Origin: Peptococcaceae bacterium
GTDB taxonomy: Bacteria > Bacillota > Desulfitobacteriia > Desulfitobacteriales > Syntrophobotulaceae
DNA: 64,000 nucleotides
Assembly (NCBI GenBank): GCA_012517475.1
Contig: JAAYUV010000062.1
Span: 62,001-126,000, forward strand
Reading direction: 5' to 3'
The notes beneath the pieces were generated by a model, which ran no database searches, was not told where the DNA came from, and worked only from the letters and a program-made list of their open reading frames with translations. Made by a program: the position numbers and the translations under genes. Shown here piece after piece: positions 1 through 9,161 of this stretch (position 1 is the stretch's first letter; the number at the start of each line of letters is the position of its first letter).

Positions 1-633
1 GGTTTTCCGGAAGAAATCATTGCTAAAATAATCCCGATTGCTGAGATGAAGGAGATGATTGCCGAAAGAACCAATACGCCGTCAGATTCCTTTGGAAAAA
101 TGTTTAAGCTGAATCCCCAGGTTGATGATATTCCGGAAAAGTACTGTACAGAGTATAACGGTGTAAAACTTTTAACCATGGGAACGGTCGAGACCGGCGG
201 CAGCGGTTGTGTTTGTCCGGAACATGTGCTGTTAAAAAAGCTCACCTCACATCTGGTACTGCAAAATAAGGATGTTGTCATCATGGACATGGAAGCTGGG
301 ATTGAGCATCTGGGAAGAGGAACCGCCCAAGGGGTTAATGCCTTTATTGTAGTCGTAGAACCAGGGGCCAGGAGCCTTCAGACTTACGACAAAGTGAAAA
401 AACTTGCTCAGGATTTAGGCGTTCCAAAGGTTTTCGCCGTGGGCAATAAGGTGAAAAATCAATCGGATAGGGAGTATATACTCAAATATTTAGACGCCAA
501 TACCTGTTTGGGATTTATTTCATACAGCGAAGAGGTGGTTAACTCCGACCGGCCGGATCAATCTCCTTTTACGAATGCCAAGACGGTTGAAGAAGTCAAA
601 GTGATAAAACAGCAGCTTAGTCTGGTGACATAA
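1..633 (+). CDS. CooC-type ATPase, C-terminal part (5' end outside window)
   Basis: This is the C-terminal part of a CooC/AcsF-like P-loop ATPase of the MinD/ParA class, which helps load nickel into CO dehydrogenase/acetyl-CoA synthase. The frame is open from base 1 (GFPEEIIAK...), so the Walker A end lies upstream and the ATG at 46 is internal. Visible family features are the paired cysteines in GSGCVCPEH, which in CooC proteins bind metal at the dimer interface, and the Walker B-like segment VVIMDMEAGIEHLGRG. It is followed after 66 bases by a second, complete CooC paralogue. The two differ in the cysteine motif, so they may serve different targets (inference). Confidence 0.85.
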   Translation, partial: GFPEEIIAKIIPIAEMKEMIAERTNTPSDSFGKMFKLNPQVDDIPEKYCTEYNGVKLLTMGTVETGGSGCVCPEHVLLKKLTSHLVLQNKDVVIMDMEAGIEHLGRGTAQGVNAFIVVVEPGARSLQTYDKVKKLAQDLGVPKVFAVGNKVKNQSDREYILKYLDANTCLGFISYSEEVVNSDRPDQSPFTNAKTVEEVKVIKQQLSLVT

Positions 634-699
634 AGAGAATCGGCATTATGGTATTCAAGGTGGAACAAACAAAAGGACACCGTCGAAGGGGGTAATAAG

Positions 700-1467
700 A
701 TGGGACACACAATTGCAGTTGCCGGAAAAGGAGGAACAGGAAAAACCACAATTACCGGACTTCTGATAGATACCTTGGTCAAACAGGGAAAAGGACCTAT
801 TCTTGCCGTCGATGCGGATGCCAATTCCAATTTGAATGAAGTCCTTGGTGAAAAAATTGAAAACACACTTGGAGAAATAAGAGAAGAAATCAACAAGCGA
901 GAATCAAACGGAGGTTCCTTCCCGGGTGGGATGACGAAGGCACAGTATCTTCAGTACCGGCTTAATACAGCAATTACCGAGGGGAAGGGGTACGACCTCC
1001 TGGTGATGGGAAGATCTGAAGGCACAGGTTGTTACTGTTACGTTAATGGTATCCTGCGGGAACAATTGGATAAATTATCGGACAAATATAAGTATCTTGT
1101 TATTGACAACGAAGCTGGAATGGAGCATTTAAGCAGGGGGACTTCGAAGCAAATTGATACCCTGCTGCTGGTAAGCGATTGTTCTCGTCGGGGAATTCAA
1201 GCCGTCGGAAGAATAAGCACCCTTGTAAAAGAATTGGAGCTAAAGGTATCCCAACAGTTCCTAATTATCAACAGAGCACCGGAAGGGAAACTTGAAGAAG
1301 GAATTTTCGACGAAGTTTCAAGCCTTGGATTAAACCTTTTTGGGGTTGTTCCTCTCGATGATTGGGTTTATGAATATGATGCAAAAGGAAAGGCTTTGGT
1401 TTCTTTGCCCGAAGAAAGTATTTCCAAAAAAACTGTGAAAGAGTTATGCGGGAAAATGGGATTTTAA
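700..1467 (+). CDS. cooC: CooC/AcsF-type nickel-insertion ATPase
   Basis: This complete 255-residue CooC-family ATPase is thought to drive ATP-dependent maturation of the Ni-Fe clusters of acetyl-CoA synthase or CO dehydrogenase. The deviant Walker A motif GKGGTGKTT lies at residues 9-17. A CxC pair occurs in GTGCYCYVN, and VIDNEAGMEHLSRGT is the Walker B/switch region. An AAGGGGG site precedes the ATG. Its stop is 14 bases before acsD, so it is the second gene of the acs operon. It is about as long as characterised CooC proteins. Which enzyme it matures cannot be read from sequence. Confidence 0.9.
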   Translation: MGHTIAVAGKGGTGKTTITGLLIDTLVKQGKGPILAVDADANSNLNEVLGEKIENTLGEIREEINKRESNGGSFPGGMTKAQYLQYRLNTAITEGKGYDLLVMGRSEGTGCYCYVNGILREQLDKLSDKYKYLVIDNEAGMEHLSRGTSKQIDTLLLVSDCSRRGIQAVGRISTLVKELELKVSQQFLIINRAPEGKLEEGIFDEVSSLGLNLFGVVPLDDWVYEYDAKGKALVSLPEESISKKTVKELCGKMGF

Positions 1468-1481
1468 AGGAGGAGATTTAA

Positions 1482-2432
1482 GTGGCTTTTAAAACTTCAG
1501 TTCAAAAGTACACTGGCAGCATTAATAAGTTGGAGTTCGGTTCAGGTGAAAATTCTAAAGCGCTTGGCGGCGAAAATGTCTTACCATTTTATACTTTTGA
1601 CGGAAATATCGGGGGTAAACCATTAATTGGGCTGGAAATCCTGGATGTCTATCCCGAAAAATGGCTGGATGAACTGCAGCAGATTTATGGAGATGCAGCG
1701 AATAATGCCGTTCAATGGGCCAGGTTTGTGGAAGAAAAGTTTTCACCCGACTTTATCTGTTTAAGATTAGAAGGGGCAGATCCCAACGGATTGAACAAAT
1801 CTCCGGAAGAAGCCGCGGCCTTGGCTAAAGAGGTTGCCCAAGCCATTAAGGTTCCGCTTGTGGTTGCAGGAACACAAAACCATGATAAAGATACAAAATT
1901 ATTCGAAAAAGTCGCTGAAGTATTAGAAGGATGCAATGTTATTTTGCTTTCAGCGGTCGAAGATAATTATAAAAAAATTGGAGCTGCCGGAGTTCTTGCT
2001 TACAGGCATAAAGTTGCCGCAGAGTCTTCCGTCGACATCAACCTGGCAAAACAACTTAATATACTCCTGAACCAGCTGGGTGTAAAAAATGAGGATATTG
2101 TCATGAATGTAGGCTGTGCGGCAGTTGGATACGGTTTCGAGTATGTTGCTTCCACCATGGATAGGATCAGACTTGCGGCTCTGGGACAAAATGACAAATC
2201 CTTACAGATGCCGATTATTACCCCGGTTTCTTTCGATACGTGGAGTGTTAAGGAGTCTGTAGCATCAGTAGAAGACGCCCCGGAGTGGGGAAGCCAGGTG
2301 GAAAGAGGGATTGCAATGGAAGTTTCAACTGCAGCCAGTGTTATCGCCGCGGGTGCAAACGCAGTGATTCTTCGTCATCCCGGTTCTGCAGAAACGGTCA
2401 GAAAATTAGCAGATGCTCTCATAAATAATTAG
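1482..2432 (+). CDS. acsD: Corrinoid iron-sulfur protein small subunit (CODH/ACS delta)
   Basis: Small (delta) subunit of the corrinoid iron-sulfur protein. Together with AcsC it carries the methyl group on cobalt from methyltetrahydrofolate to acetyl-CoA synthase. The 316 residues form one TIM-barrel-type domain with family-typical stretches such as ICLRLEGADPNG and VMNVGCAAVGYGFEY. Translation starts at a GTG preceded by AAAGGAGGA with good spacing; the next gene, acsC, begins 38 bases downstream behind its own AAGGAGG. Order and length match acetogen acs operons, and no anomaly is seen. Confidence 0.93.
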   Translation: MAFKTSVQKYTGSINKLEFGSGENSKALGGENVLPFYTFDGNIGGKPLIGLEILDVYPEKWLDELQQIYGDAANNAVQWARFVEEKFSPDFICLRLEGADPNGLNKSPEEAAALAKEVAQAIKVPLVVAGTQNHDKDTKLFEKVAEVLEGCNVILLSAVEDNYKKIGAAGVLAYRHKVAAESSVDINLAKQLNILLNQLGVKNEDIVMNVGCAAVGYGFEYVASTMDRIRLAALGQNDKSLQMPIITPVSFDTWSVKESVASVEDAPEWGSQVERGIAMEVSTAASVIAAGANAVILRHPGSAETVRKLADALINN

Positions 2433-2470
2433 AAATGTAAATTATTGATTTCGCAAGGAGGATATAAGAG

Positions 2471-3814
2471 ATGGCTATGACCGGATTGGACATCTATAAG
2501 CTGACACCTAAAACAAATTGTAAGGAGTGCGGCTTCCCAACCTGTATGGCATTTTCGATGAAGGTGGCTGCGGGAGGAGCTGAAATACAAAAGTGTTCAC
2601 ATATGAGCGAAGAGGCCCTCGCCAAGCTTTCTGAATCAACCGCACCGCTCATGAAAACAGTAGTCTTCGGTAAGGGGGAAACTGAGTATAAACTAGGCGG
2701 TGAAACAGTATTGTTCCGCCATGAAAAAACCTTTGTTAATAAAAATCGTTTTGCGGTTCTTTTTACCGATAAAATGTCTCCCGAAGAAGTCGATGCCAAG
2801 ATTGCCGGCATGAAAGAGGTTTGCTATGTTCGAATCGGCGAAGAGATGAAAGTTGAAATCGCAGCTCTTAAGTATTCCGGAGATAAAGACGCCTTTCTGG
2901 CCCTGATTAAAAAAGTAAAAGAATCTGGACTAAAAGTAGCTTTCATGCTGATCTGTGAAGATGTAGAAGTTCTGAAGGAAGCTTTGGAATTAGTAAAAGA
3001 AGAGGTCCCGATTGTTCATGGCGCAAATAAGAACAATTATTCCGAGATGGTTCAGCTGGTTCGTGATAAAAAACTGCCTCTGGGGCTGAGGGCGGATAAC
3101 CTTGAAGAGCTGTATGCACTGACGGAGAATGTTCAAAAAATGGACTATAAAGAATTGTTCTTAGACCCGGGATGCAAATCAATCAAAGAGGCTTACGTTA
3201 ATACGCTGCAGATTCGCAGGACAGCCTTGAAAGAACAAGACAGAACCTTTGGATATCCTTCAATCCTTTTTGTGAACGAAATGGCAAATGGGGATAAATA
3301 TATGGAAGTCGCCTTATCCTCGGTATTTACGATAAAGTATGGCTCGGTTATCGTCCTGAGTGACATGGATTATGCCCGTGCCCTGCCGCTTTTTGGATTG
3401 AGGCAGAATATCTTTACAGATCCGCAAAAGCCGATGCGGGTTGAACCTAAAATATATTCGATCAATAACGCGAATGAGAATTCCCCGGTTCTTGTTACGG
3501 TTGACTTTGCTCTATCCTATTTTGTGGTATCCGGAGAAATTGAAAGATCAAAAATCCCGGCGTGGTTGGTTATACCTGACGCAGGGGGTTATTCGGTTCT
3601 TACGGCCTGGGCTGCAGGGAAGTTTAGCGGCTCTGTGATTTCCAAGTTTATTAAGGAAAGTGGCATTGAGAATAAGACGAAGTGCAGAAAGCTGATTATT
3701 CCCGGTAAAGTAGCTGTTCTTAAGGGTGATATTGAAGATAGCCTTCCGGGTTGGGAAGTTGTCGTAGGTCCGGATGAAGCGATGCATATCCCCAAATTCC
3801 TGAGAGAAATGTAA
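2471..3814 (+). CDS. acsC: Corrinoid iron-sulfur protein large subunit (CODH/ACS gamma)
   Basis: Large (gamma) subunit of the corrinoid iron-sulfur protein, holding the cobamide and a [4Fe-4S] cluster used for reductive reactivation. The N-terminal cluster ligands are visible as C17, C20, C25 and C42 (NCKECGFPTC...QKC). A TIM-barrel domain and a C-terminal B12-binding domain follow. The length of 447 residues is normal. An AAGGAGG ribosome site lies 8 bases before the ATG. The 198-base gap to acsE is filled by a modular palindromic repeat starting two bases after the stop codon, which may influence acsDC message ends or stability (inference). Confidence 0.94.
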   Translation: MAMTGLDIYKLTPKTNCKECGFPTCMAFSMKVAAGGAEIQKCSHMSEEALAKLSESTAPLMKTVVFGKGETEYKLGGETVLFRHEKTFVNKNRFAVLFTDKMSPEEVDAKIAGMKEVCYVRIGEEMKVEIAALKYSGDKDAFLALIKKVKESGLKVAFMLICEDVEVLKEALELVKEEVPIVHGANKNNYSEMVQLVRDKKLPLGLRADNLEELYALTENVQKMDYKELFLDPGCKSIKEAYVNTLQIRRTALKEQDRTFGYPSILFVNEMANGDKYMEVALSSVFTIKYGSVIVLSDMDYARALPLFGLRQNIFTDPQKPMRVEPKIYSINNANENSPVLVTVDFALSYFVVSGEIERSKIPAWLVIPDAGGYSVLTAWAAGKFSGSVISKFIKESGIENKTKCRKLIIPGKVAVLKGDIEDSLPGWEVVVGPDEAMHIPKFLREM

Positions 3815-3815
3815 C

Positions 3816-3943
3816 GTCCACGGATGGACTAACCGCGACGATCATGGATGATCTAGTGCTGCGATGTCATGGATGACAATGAGCAGCCGGGGCCAAGGAT
3901 GGCCAGGAGCGGTAAACGCGTGAAGGCTTAAGACAGCCTTCAC
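3816..3943. repeat. Modular palindromic repeat, copy A
   Basis: Five small palindromes stand in a row between acsC and acsE: GTCCACGGATGGAC (3816), GATCATGGATGATC (3840), GTCATGGATGAC (3866), GGCCAAGGATGGCC (3891) and the longer GTGAAGGC...GCCTTCAC (3920-3943). The first four share a centre CA-nGGA-TG while their outer arms differ but remain complementary. Linkers of roughly 10-14 bases carry relics of CTAGTGCTGCGAT. Read on the - strand they match copies B, D and E elsewhere in the window. No transposase is associated. Function is unknown. Confidence 0.85.
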
Positions 3944-4012
3944 GGGATGACTAACGCCGCAATGCCAAAGATATAAAAATTTATAAATCAAACAATTTCG
4001 GAGGTGTTTACT

Positions 4013-4798
4013 ATGGAAAGATTTATGATTATTGGAGAGAGAATCCATTGTATTTCTCCTGTTATTCGCAAAGCGTTTGCCGAAAGAGATGCGGCTCCCA
4101 TTCTTCAAAGGGCAAAGGAACAGATTGATGCAGGAGCAGCGTACTTAGACCTTAACATTGGTCCCGCCGAAAGAGACGGCGAAGAAGTGATGATGTGGGC
4201 AGTACAGCTTCTGCAAAATGAATTTAATAATATTCCTCTTTGTCTGGATACCGCCAATAAAAAAGCAATTGAAGCGGGAATAAAAGTGTATAACAGGGAT
4301 AGAGGAAAACCGATCATCAACTCTGCCGATGCCGGCCCGAGAATCGACATGTTGGATTTGGCTGCGGCAAACGATGCCATGGTTATTGCTTTATGCGCCA
4401 AAGAAGGAATCCCCAGAGATACGGAAGAACGCCTGACCTATTGCACAGAAATGCTGGAAAGAGGAATGGCATTAGGGATTGATCCCAATGATATATTATT
4501 TGACCCATTGTTTTTAGTGGTAAAGGGCATGCAGGAGAAAGCTCCTGAAGTCATGGAAACCATCCGCTTAATCTCAGAAATGGGATTAAAGACAAACGCG
4601 GGCTTAAGCAATGTATCCAACGGAGCCCCGAAACACGTTCGGCCGATTATTGACTCCGTTTTCGCTGCAATGGCCATCCAATGCGGTCTTACCGCTGCAA
4701 TTGTCAATCCTTGTGATCAGAGATTGATGGAGACAATTAAGACATGCGACATGATCAAAGGCAATATTTTGTATGCCGATTCCTATTTAGAATTATAA
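4013..4798 (+). CDS. acsE: Methyltetrahydrofolate:corrinoid iron-sulfur protein methyltransferase
   Basis: AcsE transfers the methyl group of 5-methyltetrahydrofolate to the cob(I)amide of the AcsCD protein, linking the folate branch to acetyl-CoA synthesis. It is a 261-residue pterin-binding TIM barrel; visible motifs are LDLNIGPAERDGEE and LCLDTANKKAIEAG near the N-terminus and GLSNVSNGAP around residues 199-208, which is typical of this family. The start is the ATG with GGAGGTG six bases upstream; an in-frame ATG at 4004 lies inside that ribosome site. acsB follows after 39 bases. Confidence 0.93.
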   Translation: MERFMIIGERIHCISPVIRKAFAERDAAPILQRAKEQIDAGAAYLDLNIGPAERDGEEVMMWAVQLLQNEFNNIPLCLDTANKKAIEAGIKVYNRDRGKPIINSADAGPRIDMLDLAAANDAMVIALCAKEGIPRDTEERLTYCTEMLERGMALGIDPNDILFDPLFLVVKGMQEKAPEVMETIRLISEMGLKTNAGLSNVSNGAPKHVRPIIDSVFAAMAIQCGLTAAIVNPCDQRLMETIKTCDMIKGNILYADSYLEL

Positions 4799-4837
4799 AA
4801 AGGCAGCCTGTGTATTTATACTGAAAGGGGAATAGAA

Positions 4838-6967
4838 ATGAATTTATACCAGACTGTGTTTGCAGGCTCTAAACAGGCGTTGAAAACCGCGGTTCAATAT
4901 GTTGATAAGGCTATAGAACAAAAAGGCCCGGATCAAAAAATTGCGTTTCCTGATACTGCTTATTCTTTGCCTATGATCTATGCGATTACCGGAAATAAAG
5001 TTGGGACTTTGGAAGAATTGAAAGGAGCCTTGGATCTTGTCAAAAGTCTCATCGTTGAAAAAGAACAGCTTCGTCAGGCTGAGGATGCGGGAATTGGCAC
5101 GGCGGTAGCAGCCGAAATCATTGAAGCGCTAAAATATTTGATGCTGGAGAAACCTTACGAGGCTCCATGTCTTGGATTTATTACAGATGCGATGATTCGG
5201 GGCTGGGGAGTCGGTCTGGTTACCGATGATATCCCCGGAGTTGCCGTCATCATCGGTGAGTGTCCTGACAATGAATCCGCAGCTAAAATAATAAAAGACT
5301 ATCAGGCTAAAGGTCTTCTGACGTTTCTTGTAGGAAAAGTTATTGACCAGGCAGTGGATGGCGGTGTAAAAGTCGGTTTGGAGTTTAGGGTCATGCCGCT
5401 TGGGTATAACATGACTTCCGTAATTCATGTTGTCACAGTAGCCATCAGAGCCGCATTAATCTTTGGCGCGCTCAAACCCGGGGATTGGGCTGAGTTTAAA
5501 CGCTACACCTACAAAAGGGTTAAAGCTTTTGTCAATGCAGTAGGACCTTTAAGCAACTTTGTTACTGCCTGTGGAGCGGGTGCAATATCCCTTGGATTCC
5601 CGGTTGTAACTGATCTGGACAACGTTTCTCAGGTTCCCTGTAAACTTCTTGTTCAAAAAGACTATGATAAAATGGTCGCTACCTCCCTGGAAATGAGAAA
5701 TATTAAGATTAAAATTACGGAAATCCCTATCCCGGTTGCCTTTGCGGCTGCCTTTGAAGGGGAAAGAATCAGAAAAGACGATATGTACGTTGAATTTGGC
5801 GGTGGCAAAACAGAATCCTGGGAGCTTGTATCTCAAAGAGATCCTGGCGAAATTGAAGATCACAAAATTGAAATTATCGGCAACGATCTGGATACGATTA
5901 AAGAGGTCCCGGGAAGAATGCCTCTTGCCGTTATGGTTGATGTGGCCGGCAAGAACATGCACTCGGACTTTGAACCGGTACTCGAAAGACGGATTCACTA
6001 TTTTATGAACTACATTGAAGGCGTCATGCATGTCGGTCAAAGGGATACAACCTGGATACGAATCAGTAAGGACGCAGTACAAAAAGGATTTAAACTGAAG
6101 CATTTCGGAGAAGTACTATATGCCAAAATGCTGGACGAATTTGGCGCAGTTGTAGATAAGTGCCAAATCACAATCATCACTGATGACACCAAGGCGAAAG
6201 AATATAAAGCAAATTATGCTGTTCCTAGGTATAAAGCCAGGGATGAAAGAATTGCAAGTTTAACGGATGAAAGTGTGGATACTTTTTATTCCTGTATCCT
6301 TTGCCAGTCTTTCGCTCCATCTCATGTCTGCATCGTTACACCGGAAAGGCTGGGGCTTTGCGGCGCAGTAAGCTGGTTGGATTCCAAAGCCACCAAGGAA
6401 TTGGATCCCACCGGTCCATGCCAGCCTATTCCTAAAGAAGGCGTTGAAGACAGTGTCAAAGGTTCCTGGAAAACTGTGAATGAGGCTGTTTATGGATTTA
6501 CCCAGGGAAAACTCAGCAGAATTACTCTTTACAGCCTATTGGAAGATCCAATGACTTCTTGCGGATGTTTTGAATGTATTGCAGGGATTATGCCCGAAGC
6601 AAACGGTGTAGTCATCGTTAACAGGGAGTATTCAGGAATCTCCCCCGTAGGAATGACCTTTGGCGAACTTGCTTCAATGACAGGCGGAGGGGTCCAATCT
6701 CCTGGATTTATGGGGCATGGCAGACAATTTATATCGTCTAAAAAATTCATTTCTGCTGAAGGCGGCCCTGGCAGGATTGTCTGGATGCCCAAGGAATTGA
6801 AAGAATACGTTGCCGAAAGACTGAATGCAACTGCGAAAGAAATGTATGGAATTGATAATTTTACCGATATGGTCTGTGACGAAACCATTGCCGTTGAGTC
6901 CGAAGCTGTTTTGGAGTTCTTAGCGGAAAAAGGTCATCCGGCACTAACAATGGATCCGCTCATGTAG
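4838..6967 (+). CDS. acsB: Acetyl-CoA synthase (CODH/ACS alpha/AcsB)
   Basis: Acetyl-CoA synthase condenses CO, a corrinoid-bound methyl group and CoA at its Ni-Ni-[4Fe-4S] A-cluster. The cluster ligands are all visible: C486, C489, C498 and C508 (CxxC-x8-C-x9-C) and the C575-G576-C577 motif that holds the distal nickel. They sit at a constant offset of 20 from the Moorella thermoacetica numbering (506/509/518/528 and 595/597, from memory). At 709 residues it is close to, slightly shorter than, the Moorella enzyme. The CO-producing partner AcsA is not in the window and would be expected upstream. Confidence 0.96.
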   Translation: MNLYQTVFAGSKQALKTAVQYVDKAIEQKGPDQKIAFPDTAYSLPMIYAITGNKVGTLEELKGALDLVKSLIVEKEQLRQAEDAGIGTAVAAEIIEALKYLMLEKPYEAPCLGFITDAMIRGWGVGLVTDDIPGVAVIIGECPDNESAAKIIKDYQAKGLLTFLVGKVIDQAVDGGVKVGLEFRVMPLGYNMTSVIHVVTVAIRAALIFGALKPGDWAEFKRYTYKRVKAFVNAVGPLSNFVTACGAGAISLGFPVVTDLDNVSQVPCKLLVQKDYDKMVATSLEMRNIKIKITEIPIPVAFAAAFEGERIRKDDMYVEFGGGKTESWELVSQRDPGEIEDHKIEIIGNDLDTIKEVPGRMPLAVMVDVAGKNMHSDFEPVLERRIHYFMNYIEGVMHVGQRDTTWIRISKDAVQKGFKLKHFGEVLYAKMLDEFGAVVDKCQITIITDDTKAKEYKANYAVPRYKARDERIASLTDESVDTFYSCILCQSFAPSHVCIVTPERLGLCGAVSWLDSKATKELDPTGPCQPIPKEGVEDSVKGSWKTVNEAVYGFTQGKLSRITLYSLLEDPMTSCGCFECIAGIMPEANGVVIVNREYSGISPVGMTFGELASMTGGGVQSPGFMGHGRQFISSKKFISAEGGPGRIVWMPKELKEYVAERLNATAKEMYGIDNFTDMVCDETIAVESEAVLEFLAEKGHPALTMDPLM

Positions 6968-7005
6968 ATCAAACGGGGTGTCCTTACTAAGGGGTGAACG
7001 ATTAC

Positions 7006-8943
7006 ATGTTTCAAGTAAAATTTGTCCCCTCAAATATTTGCGTATCCGTTGAGGCAGGTAAAACACTAATGGAAGCTGCCCAAAGCGCTAATATTTTTCT
7101 TGATGTCCCCTGTAATGGGCATGGAACATGCGGCAAGTGCAAGCTGAGATTAATTCAGGGCAGTGTTGACATGCAAAAAAACTATCACCTGACTGATGCA
7201 GAAACTCGAAAAGGATTTATTTTAGCCTGTAGTTCCAAAATTAAAGAAAATATCACTGTTGAGGTACCCAGTTCCCGGGCTGAAAGCCTGAATCATATGA
7301 AAATTGAAGGGTTAACCGCAACAAAGGACGAAGCTGTTTTTGCCAAAACCATGGAGCTTATCAGGAAGAAAGGGTTGCTTTCAGGAAGCTGCGTCAGAAA
7401 AGATTATTTGGAATTAGATGTACCGACCCTGGATAATAGCCTTCCTGATTGGGAGAGGGTTCAGAGTCATTTGCAGAAAACCAAGGGTTATACCCGGGTA
7501 TTCTGCGGCTTGAGCATTCTCAGAAAGATCCCCCGGCTTTTAAGAGACAGCAGCTTTAGAATAACCATAACCCATCTGCCGGAAGGAACTGACAAAACGA
7601 CCGTAATTAATGTTGAGGGGGAAAATACCACCTCTAAGCTTTATGGAGTAGCTATTGATGTAGGAACTACATCAATAGCTGCTTTTCTGGTAGATCTCCC
7701 CAATGGAAATATAATTGCTAAAGCATCAGCCGGAAATGCCCAGATCAAACATGGAGCGGATATTATCAACAGGATTGTTTATGCAACGAAGGGGGACGGG
7801 CTGCGGGAATTGAACAGGGCAATCATTCAGGAGACGCTTAATCCCCTTCTTCGTAAATTATGCCTGGAAGCACAAATCGAAAAGGATGAGGTATGCGCCT
7901 TTGTTGCCGCCGGAAATACGACGATGATGCATCTATTATTAGGAGTCTATCCAGATTTTTTAAGAAGAGAACCATATATTCCGGCCTTCGTAACATCCCC
8001 TGAGATGAAAGCGCGGGAACTGGGAATGGAAATAAATTCGGAAACACCGGTATATATTCTTCCTTCTGTTTCCAGTTACGTTGGGGGGGATATTACCGGA
8101 GGTGTTTTGTCTTCAGGCTTATGGTCGTCAGATGAAAAGGTATTGTTATTGGATTTAGGAACGAACGGTGAAATTGTCCTGGGAAATAAGGATTTCATGT
8201 TGACTTGTGCTTGTTCTGCCGGTCCCGCTTTTGAGGGCGGAGAAATCAGTTGTGGAATGAGGGCTTCTGAAGGGGCCATTGAAAAGGTAAAAATCAACAG
8301 ATTTGATTTTGAGCCTGAACTAAAAACCATATTGAATAAAAAACCTCAAGGGATTTGCGGTTCGGGAATTATCGATACGGTTGCCGAATTGTTCAAAGCC
8401 GGTCTTATTGACAGCAAAGGAAGAATCAGCAGAAAAATCAACTCAAAAAGAATACGTTTTGACGAATATCAGATCGGTGAATATGTTCTGGCATTTGCTG
8501 AGGAATCAGGCATTGAAAAAGACATTACCATTACGGATATTGACCTGGACAACTTCATTAGGGCCAAGGGAGCAGTGTATTCGGCAGTATCAACTCTACT
8601 AAATAGTATCGGAATGGATTTCGTTGAGATAGACAGAATACTGGTCGCCGGAGGAATAGGAACCAATATTGATATTTTAAACTCCATTACCATAGGACTA
8701 TTCCCTGATATTCCGCTGGATAAATACGAGTATATCGGGAATAGCTCCCTGATGGGCAGTTACCTGACATTAATCAGTCAGGATGCAAGGAAAAAGGCTG
8801 AGGAAATTGCCTCAAATATGACGTATGTGGAACTCAGCACACATCCTTCTTACATGAATGAATTTGTCTCGGCTTGTTTTTTGCCCCATACCGACGTCAA
8901 CCGGTTTCCAAAAGTCATGGAGAAATTTTTAAAAGAAAGGTGA
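7006..8943 (+). CDS. acsV: Reductive activator of the corrinoid iron-sulfur protein (RACo)
   Basis: This protein reduces inactive Co(II) corrinoid protein back to Co(I) in an ATP-dependent way. An N-terminal plant-type [2Fe-2S] domain has ligands in VPCNGHGTCGKC and a fourth cysteine in ILACS; a linker and a C-terminal ASKHA ATPase domain beginning near AIDVGTTSIAAFLVDL follow. Starting at 7006 the product is MFQVKFVPSN, the usual beginning of this family, with AAGGGG about 11 bases upstream. An in-frame GTG at 6994 lies inside that site and is less likely. Its place directly after acsB fits service to AcsCD, unlike the second activator at 14678. Confidence 0.9.
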   Translation: MFQVKFVPSNICVSVEAGKTLMEAAQSANIFLDVPCNGHGTCGKCKLRLIQGSVDMQKNYHLTDAETRKGFILACSSKIKENITVEVPSSRAESLNHMKIEGLTATKDEAVFAKTMELIRKKGLLSGSCVRKDYLELDVPTLDNSLPDWERVQSHLQKTKGYTRVFCGLSILRKIPRLLRDSSFRITITHLPEGTDKTTVINVEGENTTSKLYGVAIDVGTTSIAAFLVDLPNGNIIAKASAGNAQIKHGADIINRIVYATKGDGLRELNRAIIQETLNPLLRKLCLEAQIEKDEVCAFVAAGNTTMMHLLLGVYPDFLRREPYIPAFVTSPEMKARELGMEINSETPVYILPSVSSYVGGDITGGVLSSGLWSSDEKVLLLDLGTNGEIVLGNKDFMLTCACSAGPAFEGGEISCGMRASEGAIEKVKINRFDFEPELKTILNKKPQGICGSGIIDTVAELFKAGLIDSKGRISRKINSKRIRFDEYQIGEYVLAFAEESGIEKDITITDIDLDNFIRAKGAVYSAVSTLLNSIGMDFVEIDRILVAGGIGTNIDILNSITIGLFPDIPLDKYEYIGNSSLMGSYLTLISQDARKKAEEIASNMTYVELSTHPSYMNEFVSACFLPHTDVNRFPKVMEKFLKER

Positions 8944-8948
8944 TTAAT

Positions 8949-9140
8949 ATGTGCGAATCCGCAGCTTTTGTAAAAACTCTAAACGGGGAAAAGCGGATCA
9001 TGGAAAACGTAATTAATTTAAAGGTAGAACCAGGAAAAGTGCATCTGGTTGGTCTTTTAGGAGATGAAAAAACAGTAAACGGAGAAGTTGAGGAAATAAT
9101 TCTGATAGACCATAAAATAATAATTAAAGAAAATGCATAA
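8949..9140 (+). CDS. CooT-like small nickel-binding protein
   Basis: A 63-residue protein of the CooT family (PF10133 type), known from CO dehydrogenase maturation as a small nickel-binding dimer. It begins MCESAAFVK, keeping the conserved Cys2 that binds nickel in characterised members, and has the family pattern of short beta strands (VKTLNGEKRIMENV, VHLVGLLGDEKTVNGEVEEI). The ATG at 8949 is chosen because Cys2 then falls in its conserved place and GAAAGG precedes it; an upstream in-frame start overlapping acsV would add about 25 residues that do not resemble the family. Its acs-operon setting with CooC ATPases supports a nickel role (inference). Confidence 0.8.
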   Translation: MCESAAFVKTLNGEKRIMENVINLKVEPGKVHLVGLLGDEKTVNGEVEEIILIDHKIIIKENA

Positions 9141-9161
9141 AATCCAGGGGAGAAAAAAGTT

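Noticed and set aside
5549-6103. 184-codon open frame on the - strand
   Set aside because: Fully antisense to acsB, which has all A-cluster residues in the + frame.
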